15,239 nucleotides of DNA, from NCBI GenBank assembly GCA_016935655.1, contig JAFGQM010000052.1:1-15239 (forward strand), written 5' to 3'. The stretch comes from Candidatus Altarchaeota archaeon. Lineage in GTDB: Archaea > Altiarchaeota > Altiarchaeia > JAFGQM01. A program made the translations under genes and the position numbers. Below are positions 6,163 through 13,160 of this stretch, one piece after another (positions within the stretch are counted from its first letter, which is position 1; each line of letters opens with the position of its first letter). The notes beneath the pieces were generated by a model. It was given only the letters and a program-made list of their open reading frames with translations. It was not told the origin of the DNA and did no database searches.

Positions 6163-7188
6163 TTAGTCGTTTCCCTTTGTGAAAAGCCCTGAAATCTGCT
6201 TCCAGTAATGCGAGCCGAAGAGTGTCGCCCCCCTCCCAAACGTTTTAAAGGTCGATTCTAGGATCTGGAAGCTGTTGTAGACCCCGTCGTTCACGGCCTC
6301 TTTCGTTTTCTCATTGATCCTGTACTGTTTTAGCATGAAACCCCTCATCCTGGAGAAGAACCTCTCGCTTGAGAAGGACTCCAGGGACTGGCAAAGCTCC
6401 TCGACATGTCTCTTAGGACTCTCGGCGATACTGATGTTCCGTTTGACAAAGGATTTCATTAAGCCATCTTTAGCCTTTATGAGACCTTCGATTGTGGGGT
6501 CCTCTATGAACTCCTGTATCTCGACCCTGTCAGGTACATCCTCCACCTCCTTAAGCTGTTCTAAGGCGAACCGGGACAGATGGGACTGGACTTCCTTCAT
6601 CCACTTCTCCCTGTCCTCTACATAGTCCACTGCAAGTTTCTTCAGCTCCTCCAACTCGTTGAGGACGCTCTCGGGTATGCCTCCTTCAGACTTCTTCAAT
6701 GACAATATCAAATCCTGGATCGACTCCCTCGTCTCATGGGCGGTCTTTTTGCTCGGAATGTCAAAGAGCACCATGAAATTGTTTGATATGATACTGGCCT
6801 TTTGGAAGAACAGACTAAGGTGGATTACGTTCTTGTCATCAGTCACGGCGCCGTCCATTATCTTTGATATGACCTTGCAGCCGTCCGAGAATATGGACGA
6901 GACCAGGGTTATGGGGACTCCCAATGTCAAAACACCCAGGCTGACATCGGCGGCTATGCCTCCGGTCTTTCTCACTACATAGTCCTTGCCAGCAGATCTG
7001 GATTTCTTGTCCCCTTTGCCCATGTTGGTCATCGCATCGCCGAACCTTCTCAAGCCTGCGAAAAAGCTGGACTCATGGATTATCTTAGGCGGGATGAAGA
7101 CATCCAGGGTCTTGTTTAAGGAGACCCCTGTGACCAAAAGCGTGTTCTTGAAGAACTTCCTGGGTTTCTGAGAAATCCTCTTTTTCAT
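6163..7188 (-). CDS. Hypothetical 341-residue protein, membrane-associated or coiled
   Basis: I do not recognise this protein. The N-terminus is strongly basic (KKRISQKPRKFFK). A glycine-rich hydrophobic segment at about 76-100 (GGIAADVSLGVLTLGVPITL...) could sit in or on a membrane. From about 150 to 300 the sequence is charged and mostly helical (for example LNELEELKKL and WMKEVQSHL), suggesting a helical bundle or coiled coil. A glycine-bearing aromatic tail (FGRGATLFGSHYW) closes it. There is no catalytic motif or cysteine cluster. The start is one base after the stop of the DNA glycosylase gene (TAA-C-ATG), so the two are an operon. The 3' end converges with pheT, leaving four bases between the stops. 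It could be lineage-specific. Confidence 0.75.
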   Translation of the reverse strand: MKKRISQKPRKFFKNTLLVTGVSLNKTLDVFIPPKIIHESSFFAGLRRFGDAMTNMGKGDKKSRSAGKDYVVRKTGGIAADVSLGVLTLGVPITLVSSIFSDGCKVISKIMDGAVTDDKNVIHLSLFFQKASIISNNFMVLFDIPSKKTAHETRESIQDLILSLKKSEGGIPESVLNELEELKKLAVDYVEDREKWMKEVQSHLSRFALEQLKEVEDVPDRVEIQEFIEDPTIEGLIKAKDGLMKSFVKRNISIAESPKRHVEELCQSLESFSSERFFSRMRGFMLKQYRINEKTKEAVNDGVYNSFQILESTFKTFGRGATLFGSHYWKQISGLFTKGND

Positions 7189-7189
7189 G

Positions 7190-7900
7190 TTAGTCTATTT
7201 TGCGCGCGCAATGGTCCGCCACAGGACAGGAATCGCACCTCGGCCTGACCGCGCAGTAGTTCTTGGCAAGCTCGTCTATTAATGCATGGAACTCCTTATA
7301 AACCAGTATGTCCTTGGGCAGATTATTCTCAAAAAAAGCCTTAAAGTCGGCATAGCCGGCAATTCCATCCAACATCCCCATCCTGGAGAAAACCCTCTTG
7401 GTGTAGGCGTCGATGACGAATGAGGGCTTTTCGGCGGCATACAACAATATGCAGTCAGCGGTCTCCTCGCCTATGCCCCAGAGTGAACGCAGCTGCGCGC
7501 GCAGCTCGTCTATATCGACCTTTCTAAAGTCCTCTACGTTACCCCCATATTCCTTAAACAGGAAATCTAGGAAAGTCCTCAGTTTCTTCGCCTTCTGGTT
7601 GTAGTACCCGCTGGGCCTGATAATCGAGGCAAGTTTCTTCTCATCCAGTCTCCTTAAACGGCCCAAATCCATCAGCCCTTTCCCGTGCATGTCCCCGAGG
7701 ACCCTGTCGACGTTCTTCCAGTTGGTGTTCTGGGCGAGTATCGCGCCTATGCAGATTTCCAGCCTCTGCCCCTCGGTCAGGCTTTTCCTCTTCTCATAAG
7801 TGGGCTTAGTCTGCCCTTCCCCCGCCACAGGCCACCAGTTCTGGAAGCCGAAGTGCTCAAGAAGGAGTTCATAGACCTCAATCAGGTTTTTGTTTTCCAT
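7190..7900 (-). CDS. Endonuclease III-like DNA glycosylase (HhH-GPD, [4Fe-4S]), monofunctional type
   Basis: A 236-residue base-excision repair protein. The AILAQNTNWKNV segment (53-64), the hairpin LWGIGEETAD (140-149) and FVIDAYTKR (161-169), with catalytic-position D164, define the HhH-GPD superfamily. Cysteines 216, 222, 225 and 231 (spacing 5, 2, 5) should bind a [4Fe-4S] cluster. E. coli Nth has a catalytic lysine in GVGRKTA, whereas this protein has GIGEETA with Glu at that position. It should therefore lack the beta-lyase activity and act as a monofunctional glycosylase. It is closest in pattern to MagIII-like or mismatch/alkylation-type archaeal relatives. The substrate is not determinable here. 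It is co-transcribed with the downstream 341-residue protein. The start is 16 bases from the divergent citG-like start. Confidence 0.9.
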   Translation of the reverse strand: MENKNLIEVYELLLEHFGFQNWWPVAGEGQTKPTYEKRKSLTEGQRLEICIGAILAQNTNWKNVDRVLGDMHGKGLMDLGRLRRLDEKKLASIIRPSGYYNQKAKKLRTFLDFLFKEYGGNVEDFRKVDIDELRAQLRSLWGIGEETADCILLYAAEKPSFVIDAYTKRVFSRMGMLDGIAGYADFKAFFENNLPKDILVYKEFHALIDELAKNYCAVRPRCDSCPVADHCARKID

Positions 7901-7916
7901 CCCTCTACTTTACATA

Positions 7917-8774
7917 ATGGCGACAAAAAATCTTGCTAGTTCCATCGCCAAGAAGGCCGTCCTTGCAGCGGCCCTGGAGGCAAGCACTGAGAAGCCTGGC
8001 AATGTGACGCCCACGAAGAAGTTTGACGACCTGAGTTACAATGATTTCCTTGAAGCTGCGCAATCACTGGAAAAGCATGTCAAAAAGGCTGCAAGGGCTG
8101 GGGAGAATGTTTTTAGTGGCGAGATAGCAGTTGGAGAAGCTGGCATCGGAAAGGCCATATATGACGCGACCCAAAAGGGAAAAAACATAAATTTCGGAAT
8201 CGTCCTGATGTTCGTCCCTCTCGCTACGGCAGCCGGCTACAACGGGACATGCCTGAGGGATGATCTAAGATACTTTCTCAGGAATATGACATACAAGGAT
8301 ACCATCTGGATCTACAAGGCCATGCGAGCGGCCAGACTGGGCGGCATGGACACCGGCGTGGAAAAAGACCTGGATGTCTTCTCTGAGGATTCCTTCAAAA
8401 AAATCGAGAGGGAAAAACTAAGCCCTGTGGATGTCTTCAAAAAAGTCGCCCAATACGATACGCTGGCCAAGGAGTGGGTGACCGATTACTCCCTATCATT
8501 CAGGTATTCGGAAAAAATCGGGCCAAGTTTCCCCTCTATAAAGAGAACTTATCTGGAAATCTTAGCAGAACATCCAGACACCCTCATCGCGCGCAAGTGC
8601 GGCCTTGAGACCGCTCAAGAGGTTTCCAAAAGGGCGAAAAAGGTCTTGGAGGATTATTCAAAAAGTAGGATGGAAGAGTTTGACTCATATTTAAGGAAAG
8701 ACAAGAACAGGCTCAATCCGGGGACGACCGCAGATTTGGTCGCGACTGCATTGTTCATAAAGTTGCTGGCATAA
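7917..8774 (+). CDS. CitG/MdcB-family triphosphoribosyl-dephospho-CoA synthase-like protein
   Basis: A 285-residue protein when started at the ATG at 7917, which gives MATKNLASSIAKKAV. An earlier in-frame ATG at 7890 would extend into the divergent glycosylase gene and adds unlike residues. Family motifs: EASTEKPGNVTP (21-32), NFGIVLMFVPLATAAG (92-107) and NPGTTADLVATALFIKLL (267-284). In bacteria CitG makes the prosthetic-group precursor of citrate lyase from ATP and dephospho-CoA. No citrate or malonate lyase subunits or CitX are nearby, and archaeal homologues mostly occur without them. The enzyme may therefore act on another substrate, by transferring a ribosyl-triphosphate group or similar. 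That is inference. The 3' end converges with the cysteine-rich gene, 12 bases away. Confidence 0.88.
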   Translation: MATKNLASSIAKKAVLAAALEASTEKPGNVTPTKKFDDLSYNDFLEAAQSLEKHVKKAARAGENVFSGEIAVGEAGIGKAIYDATQKGKNINFGIVLMFVPLATAAGYNGTCLRDDLRYFLRNMTYKDTIWIYKAMRAARLGGMDTGVEKDLDVFSEDSFKKIEREKLSPVDVFKKVAQYDTLAKEWVTDYSLSFRYSEKIGPSFPSIKRTYLEILAEHPDTLIARKCGLETAQEVSKRAKKVLEDYSKSRMEEFDSYLRKDKNRLNPGTTADLVATALFIKLLA

Positions 8775-8786
8775 TAGGGTTTAGAT

Positions 8787-9674
8787 TTAAATCATGGGGA
8801 CACAACAATCTAGGGGGGAGCACTCTGAACTGCCAGCGGGTTGTACCATCCCGCCTACAGCGGTACAATCGTCTCTGCAAAACCCGCCCAGATCAGTACA
8901 ACTGGTATCGGCCCCATCACAACACTTATCTCCTGATTTGAGGAGATTACAGTAGGGAGTTCCTCCAGTAAGCTCCTCTGCACAGCTGGCTGCACACGTG
9001 CCGGAACAAACGGGGAGACAACAAAGTAGCCCGTCTGGACTGCACTGTGGATTGCCGCCCGGATGTCTGAGACCTGTTCCGCAATTCGAACTGCATATCC
9101 CGCCCAGATCGGTACAAGAGTCTACGCCTGCAACTTGTACGCAGCAAACTTCATTTACAGCGCAACTATCATCCCCAGAAGTATCGGGGAAGGACCCAAT
9201 GGGGCAGGAAGAAAACTCGCAATAGGCGTTTGGGATGGATGTGCATTCCACATAGTCCACACAGCAAATCTTTTGAGGATCGTCGACCTTGCACCAATCA
9301 TCGCCGGAGGGCTCTGAAATCGTGCCGGAAGGGCATACTCCGAGTATGTGGGTATAACAATCTCCGGGGCAGGGCTCAAGAGCGCAACAGATATCGCCAG
9401 CGGTGGGGCAAGCGCCTGCATCATTCTGAACCAGATTCACTGAAGCGCAGTCCTGGGGGGGCGTTATGCACCCACCGCCCAGGTCAAGTACACAGTCAAG
9501 AGGTTCATGGAAAGTGTATTGTAGGGTATTATAAAGTTTGTTCGCATACTCGGCCCCAGTCACCCTCGCTTCCTTTTGTATTGAGTCGGCCCACATGAAC
9601 ACGCTTATGCTGACCACTATGCTCACAATGATTATAAGGAGGTACTCCAAGCCCGTCTGGCCTTTCGCGTTCAT
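8787..9674 (-). CDS. Pilin-like secreted protein with six tandem six-cysteine modules
   Basis: A 295-residue protein. KGQTGLEYLL (4-13) followed by a hydrophobic stretch to about residue 28 is a class III archaeal signal peptide. Cleavage would be between G5 and Q6, leaving Glu at mature position 5 as in type IV pilins. Residues 61-291 hold 36 cysteines in six successive modules. Each has the order C-x(3-7)-C-x(3-7)-C-x(10-14)-C-x(4-8)-CC. The modules begin at C61, C102, C144, C187, C223 and C259. Three carry a DLGG motif after or near the first cysteine. No cysteine in the protein falls outside this scheme, so the ectodomain is probably fully disulfide-bonded. It may form or decorate a surface filament. 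Each module could be an adhesion or protease-resistant unit. I know of no named family with this exact pattern. Confidence 0.88.
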   Translation of the reverse strand: MNAKGQTGLEYLLIIIVSIVVSISVFMWADSIQKEARVTGAEYANKLYNTLQYTFHEPLDCVLDLGGGCITPPQDCASVNLVQNDAGACPTAGDICCALEPCPGDCYTHILGVCPSGTISEPSGDDWCKVDDPQKICCVDYVECTSIPNAYCEFSSCPIGSFPDTSGDDSCAVNEVCCVQVAGVDSCTDLGGICSSNCGTGLRHPGGNPQCSPDGLLCCLPVCSGTCAASCAEELTGGTPYCNLLKSGDKCCDGADTSCTDLGGFCRDDCTAVGGMVQPAGSSECSPLDCCVPMI

Positions 9675-9710
9675 TTTGGCTGGATGAGAGATTAATTATA
9701 TCATTGTAGG

Positions 9711-9718
9711 TATAAAAA
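9711..9718. promoter_or_regulatory. TATA-like box between the pilin-like and small membrane-protein genes
   Basis: TATAAAAA on the plus strand (TTTTTATA on minus). For the minus gene the centre is about 40 bases before the ATG at 9674, giving a short leader of about 14 bases. For the plus gene it is about 50 bases before the ATG at 9765. A second AT-rich box (AATTATATCA, 9694-9703) is about 25 bases from the minus start and could drive a leaderless transcript instead. Which one is used is not clear from sequence. Confidence 0.4.
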
Positions 9719-9764
9719 CGGGCAAAAAGGCTACATGTTTATTCACAGACATACTAAAGTTACT

Positions 9765-10004
9765 ATGGGCAAAAAAGCTAAAGCCAAAAAAAAGGACACT
9801 ACGAACGCTGGTGTGATGGGGTTCGCCGCAGGGATCATGGGTCTTATATACATGCCGCTGTTCTTTGCGGTGATAGGGATAGGGATGAGTTATCTAAACA
9901 AGAAATACGAGGAGAGGAGCCTGTGGAAGCTGGGCTTGTTCCTGGGCCTCGTGAACCTTTTCTTCGGATTGTCGGCTGCAGTACTCAATCTAACAGCCTC
10001 TTGA
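9765..10004 (+). CDS. Small two-helix membrane protein
   Basis: A 79-residue protein from the ATG at 9765: a lysine-rich N-terminus (MGKKAKAKKKD) and two hydrophobic helices at about 17-42 and 56-77, linked by NKKYEERSLWK. The start at 9735 would add ten residues (MFIHRHTKVT) but would lie upstream of the transcription start predicted from the TATA-like box at 9711, so I prefer 9765. The repeated glycine-rich helices resemble small DUF4190-like membrane proteins, without certainty. It ends convergently with the PMM gene, four bases away. Function is unknown. Confidence 0.6.
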   Translation: MGKKAKAKKKDTTNAGVMGFAAGIMGLIYMPLFFAVIGIGMSYLNKKYEERSLWKLGLFLGLVNLFFGLSAAVLNLTAS

Positions 10005-10008
10005 AAGA

Positions 10009-11340
10009 CTAAAGCAACCCCTCCAATCTCCTGACTATGTCCTGCAGCAAAAGCGATGCGGCCTCCTGAGTCTTCGCTTCGGCTGTCAGTCTCAAAAGCG
10101 GCTGGGTGTTGGAGGCCCTTAATAGTATCCAACCATCTTCAAAGTTTATCTTGACGCCGTCAGTGCGGTCGACCTTCCGATCCTTGAACTCCTGGGTGAT
10201 CTCATCAATTATCTTGAACTTCTTGGAATCGGGGCATTCGAAAGTCTGCCTCAAAACAGGGTACTTAGGTATCTTATCCGCGAGCTCCGAGAGCTTCTCG
10301 TCTTTCTTGGACAAAACCTCTGCCAAGTAAGCGGAGGTTACAATACCGTCATCGAAGGGGAAGAACTGCGGGATGACAAAATGGCTGCTGCTCTCCATTG
10401 CGAAGACTGCGCCCTTCTTGACCGCCTCGGCTAGAAAGGCATCGCCGACCCTGATCCGCTGGACCTTACCGCCGAGCTTCCCCACCTCCTCGTCCACGGC
10501 CATCGAGCAGTCTATGTTGACAGCGACCTTCTTGTTCTTCGATGCTGACAATAGTTCTTTCATCAAAATGATGCCCACCTCTTCAGCGCTCCTTACGGCG
10601 CCCTTGTCGTCGACCACCACTACCCTGTCCGAGTCGCCGTCGTATGCGACGCCTAAGTCCGCGCCCTCCTTGAGCACCTTTTCTTGGAGCCCGCCAAGGG
10701 TCCTCTCATTCGGGTAAGGCCCGCGGCCAGGGAAGTTCCCGTCAGGCTCGTTGTTGATGGCTGAAACCTTGCACCCAAGTTCCTTAAACAGGCTCGCGCC
10801 CAGGCCGGATGCCGCCCCGTTCCCAGGATCAACGACGACGCTGAGCTTCTTCTTCATCTTTATCCTGCTCTTGATCGAGTCGGTGTATGCCTTTTTAACG
10901 TTCTTTGCGTCCTCTTTCTTTATCCCGCCGCCCTTGGCCTCCTTGATGCCTCCAGAAAAGATTATCTTCTTTACCTCCTCTATGCACGAGACCCAACCGG
11001 TCCCATCAGGCTGCCTGAACCTGATGCCATTATACTCGGGCGGGTTGTGGGAGGCGCTTATATACACCCCGCCATCGGCTTTTGTCTCCATAATCCAGAG
11101 GTTTATGGCTGGTATCGGCACAAGTCCAACTTGAACAACTGAGATGCCCGTGCTTGCCAAGCCCCTTGCCACGGCCTCCTCCAGCTGCGGCCCGCTGTTG
11201 CGCGCATCCCTGCCCACCACTATCCTGCCCTTGTTACCCAAAAACTTCCCGAACGCTTCTGCTATCTTGAAGGCAAAGTCTTCTGTCAGGTCGCGCCCAT
11301 AGACCCCCCTGATATCATAAGCCCTGAATATATGCTCCAT
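10009..11340 (-). CDS. Phosphomannomutase/phosphoglucomutase (alpha-D-phosphohexomutase)
   Basis: A 443-residue enzyme of the usual length for interconverting hexose 1- and 6-phosphates, feeding nucleotide sugars for glycans and glycosylation. All four domain signatures are visible. The active serine S97 lies in SASHNPPEYNG. The metal loop is DGDSDR (234-239). The sugar-recognition loop is ESSSH (316-320), and the phosphate-binding loop is RASNTQP (408-414). The sugar loop is usually GExSGH in PMM/PGM, and here Gly is replaced by Ser before His, so sugar preference is uncertain. FRAYDIRGVYG at the N-terminus fits the group and supports the ATG at 11340. The TATA-like box 30 bases upstream lies between this gene and divergent pheA. 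Confidence 0.93.
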   Translation of the reverse strand: MEHIFRAYDIRGVYGRDLTEDFAFKIAEAFGKFLGNKGRIVVGRDARNSGPQLEEAVARGLASTGISVVQVGLVPIPAINLWIMETKADGGVYISASHNPPEYNGIRFRQPDGTGWVSCIEEVKKIIFSGGIKEAKGGGIKKEDAKNVKKAYTDSIKSRIKMKKKLSVVVDPGNGAASGLGASLFKELGCKVSAINNEPDGNFPGRGPYPNERTLGGLQEKVLKEGADLGVAYDGDSDRVVVVDDKGAVRSAEEVGIILMKELLSASKNKKVAVNIDCSMAVDEEVGKLGGKVQRIRVGDAFLAEAVKKGAVFAMESSSHFVIPQFFPFDDGIVTSAYLAEVLSKKDEKLSELADKIPKYPVLRQTFECPDSKKFKIIDEITQEFKDRKVDRTDGVKINFEDGWILLRASNTQPLLRLTAEAKTQEAASLLLQDIVRRLEGLL

Positions 11341-11365
11341 CTTGACAGCTATTTTTGTCCGAATA

Positions 11366-11373
11366 TTTATAAA
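11366..11373 (-). promoter_or_regulatory. TATA-like box TTTATAAA between pmm/pgm and pheA
   Basis: This palindromic box is centred about 30 bases before the minus-strand ATG at 11340, the right spacing for a nearly leaderless message. For pheA on the plus strand it is only 17 bases from the ATG, which is too close. PheA may use the poorer ATTTTTG-type box near 11351. Confidence 0.5.
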
Positions 11374-11382
11374 CTAATTTAG
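11369..11382 (+). promoter_or_regulatory. 14-base motif upstream of pheA, shared with pheT
   Basis: ATAAACTAATTTAG matches ATAAACTAAAATAG upstream of pheT at 12 of 14 positions in the same orientation. Its core CTAA-T-TTAG is an inverted repeat. It lies four bases before the pheA ATG and overlaps the TATA box above, so a bound protein could block both divergent promoters. Chance similarity in AT-rich DNA is a real alternative. Confidence 0.3.
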
Positions 11383-11386
11383 AAAA

Positions 11387-12217
11387 ATGGATACTGTAGC
11401 CGTCTTGGGGCCGGTTGGCACCTTCACAGATGAAGCTGCGCGCAGGTATTTCGGCAGCAGCAAGTTCATTTACTGCAATAGCGTCACCGAGGTCTTCGAC
11501 ATGGTGGAAAGGGACGTGGAATACGGAGTGATACCGATAGAGAACTCCACCGAGGGCAGCGTGGGTGAGACCATAGACTGCCTGAGGAAATATGATCTGT
11601 ACATATGGGGGGAGGTATACCACCACATAGTGCACGTCCTGGCTGGGACCGGCAGATTAGAAGACGTGAAGACCATAATGACCCACCCGCAGGCCATAAG
11701 CCAGTGCAGGAACAAGGTCGAGAAGCTCCTTAAGAGCATGCCCCAGGTGGTCACAAAAGGCCCCACCGGGAAGGTTTTGAGCACCGCAAGGGCGATGGAG
11801 ATGGTGGCGCAGGAAAAGGACCCCACAATAGCGGTCATAGGCTCCAAAAACGCAGCCCAGAAATACGGCCTGAATATAATAGCTGAGAACCTCTCCGACC
11901 AAGACGACAACGAGACCAGGTTCTTTGTGATATCGAAAAAACAACACCAAAAGACGGGCAAGGACAAGACTTCTATAATAACCGCTGTCAAGGACGAGGC
12001 CGGCGCCCTCTGGAAGCTGCTGGGCATATTCGCGCGCGAGGGGATAAATCTCACCAAGATCGAATCACGGCCGAGGAGGGAGAGGAAGTGGGAGTACCTG
12101 TTCTTCATAGACTTCGAAGGGCACAAGGACGACGGGAAAGTGGAGAACATGCTGGAGAGCATCAAGGAAAGCTCCACATACTTCAAGCTTCTGGGTTCCT
12201 ACCCGAGGTGGGCCTAA
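11387..12217 (+). CDS. pheA: Prephenate dehydratase (with ACT regulatory domain)
   Basis: A 276-residue enzyme converting prephenate to phenylpyruvate, the branch step to phenylalanine. The catalytic domain covers about 1-185 with LGPVGTFTDEAA (7-18), IPIENSTEGSVGETID (49-64) and the NETRFFVI segment, whose T177-R178-F179 is the family's catalytic TRF motif. The ACT domain follows at about 195-275 with GALWKLLGIFAREGINLTKI and ESRP (226-229), the motif that binds phenylalanine for feedback inhibition. There is no chorismate mutase domain, so that activity must come from elsewhere. The ATG at 11387 begins directly at the conserved strand. The DedA-like gene starts one base after the stop codon (TAA-G-ATG), which indicates an operon. 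Confidence 0.96.
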   Translation: MDTVAVLGPVGTFTDEAARRYFGSSKFIYCNSVTEVFDMVERDVEYGVIPIENSTEGSVGETIDCLRKYDLYIWGEVYHHIVHVLAGTGRLEDVKTIMTHPQAISQCRNKVEKLLKSMPQVVTKGPTGKVLSTARAMEMVAQEKDPTIAVIGSKNAAQKYGLNIIAENLSDQDDNETRFFVISKKQHQKTGKDKTSIITAVKDEAGALWKLLGIFAREGINLTKIESRPRRERKWEYLFFIDFEGHKDDGKVENMLESIKESSTYFKLLGSYPRWA

Positions 12218-12218
12218 G

Positions 12219-12704
12219 ATGGACTTCGTAGCCGTAGCAGAAGGCTTAAGCGGACCCTTCGGATACGTGGCCCTATTCTTCCTGGTTCTTGTCCTTTCTG
12301 CAGCGCTCATACTCCCTGTTCCAGTCTTTGCCGTGGTATTGGCTGCGGCACAAGTCCTGGACCCACTTCCAGTCGGGATCATAGCCGGAATAGCTTCGGC
12401 CATCGGGGAGCTATCCGGGTACTTTGTCGGCATAGGCAGCGAGAAGGTGTTGGAAAAGAAAGGGAAAACCGACGACCTCTACCGCAAGGCGAAAGAGCTC
12501 TTCGAAAAGTACGGTTTCTTTGGCATCGTCATAGCTACTCTTTTCCCATTGACTCTAATCGACTATGTGGGGGTGATAGCCGGTGTGCTAAACTACGGCT
12601 GGAAGAAGTTCTTTCTGGCCACACTGATCGGGAAGATACCAAGGTACATATTCGTCGCTTACCTGGGAAAGGAAATCTTTGGTTTCATGCTCGGACTGCC
12701 CTAA
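12219..12704 (+). CDS. DedA/VTT (SNARE-associated) family membrane protein
   Basis: A 161-residue integral membrane protein. About four hydrophobic segments are seen, with the VTT-domain features: small-residue helix ending in GELSGYFVGIGSEK (about 63-76), KYGFFGIVIATLFPLTLIDY (about 97-116), AGVLNYGWKKFF, then GKIPRYIFVAYLGK. DedA/VTT proteins include lipid-flipping and transport-linked members in bacteria and eukaryotes (VMP1/TMEM41B). The archaeal role is not settled. It begins one base after the pheA stop codon, so it is co-transcribed with pheA without an evident functional link. Its 3' end overlaps the convergent nob1 gene by 20 bases, both frames being fully coding. Confidence 0.88.
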   Translation: MDFVAVAEGLSGPFGYVALFFLVLVLSAALILPVPVFAVVLAAAQVLDPLPVGIIAGIASAIGELSGYFVGIGSEKVLEKKGKTDDLYRKAKELFEKYGFFGIVIATLFPLTLIDYVGVIAGVLNYGWKKFFLATLIGKIPRYIFVAYLGKEIFGFMLGLP

Positions 12705-13158
12705 AACGCCTGGACCCGCATACCTCGCATTCTATCAAATCTTCTTTGTATTCTTTCCCGCAAGCTAGGCATTTTTTCCTCCACCTATACGTCTCCTTTA
12801 TGCCTTTTTCAGAGATGCGCTCAAATTTCAAACCGAGGATCTTGCACATGTTCTGCATGTCATAATCGTCTGTCACCAGGATCGATCTCTTCTCCAGGGC
12901 CAGCGCAAGGACCTTTATGTCCACGTCAGAGAGAAGAAGAAGGACACCGTTCCGTTCCGCAGACTCCCTTATGTCGGCTATGGACCTTGCCTGCGGGTCC
13001 TCGATCCTGATGGCACCTTGGGCGAGACCTATCTCGAACTTGTTCCTGGATTGGATGTCCTTCAGCTCGTCTTGTATCTCCGGTATTGTGACATAACTTC
13101 CTTCGATCTCCTTGTCGCGGGCATTTATTATGCCCGACGAGTCCAGAACCTTGGCCAC
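12685..13158 (-). CDS. nob1: rRNA maturation endonuclease NOB1 (PIN domain plus zinc ribbon)
   Basis: A 157-residue protein of the size of archaeal Nob1, which trims the 3' end of 16S rRNA in pre-30S particles. The PIN domain has the acidic catalytic set: D6 (VLDSSGII), E31, D78 and D80 (LLSDVDIKVLALAL), and D97, D98 and D100 (VTDDYDMQN). The C-terminal zinc ribbon is C130/C133 and C144/C147. The start is a GTG at 13158, not ATG, two bases after the stop of the LOG-like gene (TAA-GA-GTG), and the VLDSSGII strand follows at once. The short spacing suggests it is translated from the same message as tyrA and the LOG-like gene. The 3' end overlaps the DedA-like gene on the other strand. Confidence 0.95.
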   Translation of the reverse strand: MAKVLDSSGIINARDKEIEGSYVTIPEIQDELKDIQSRNKFEIGLAQGAIRIEDPQARSIADIRESAERNGVLLLLSDVDIKVLALALEKRSILVTDDYDMQNMCKILGLKFERISEKGIKETYRWRKKCLACGKEYKEDLIECEVCGSRRFRAVRA

Positions 13159-13160
13159 TC

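Noticed and set aside
7491..7506. Sixteen-base perfect palindrome AGCTGCGCGCGCAGCT
   Set aside because: It lies inside the DNA glycosylase coding sequence and simply encodes ELRAQL; GCGCGC runs also occur in pheT, pheA and other genes.
8998..9598. Plus-strand frames across the cysteine-rich gene
   Set aside because: They are opposite-strand shadows; the minus frame has the signal peptide and regular cysteine modules.
11470..12186. Antisense open frame of 238 codons over pheA
   Set aside because: Shadow of a well-supported prephenate dehydratase; serine- and leucine-rich composition typical of antisense frames.
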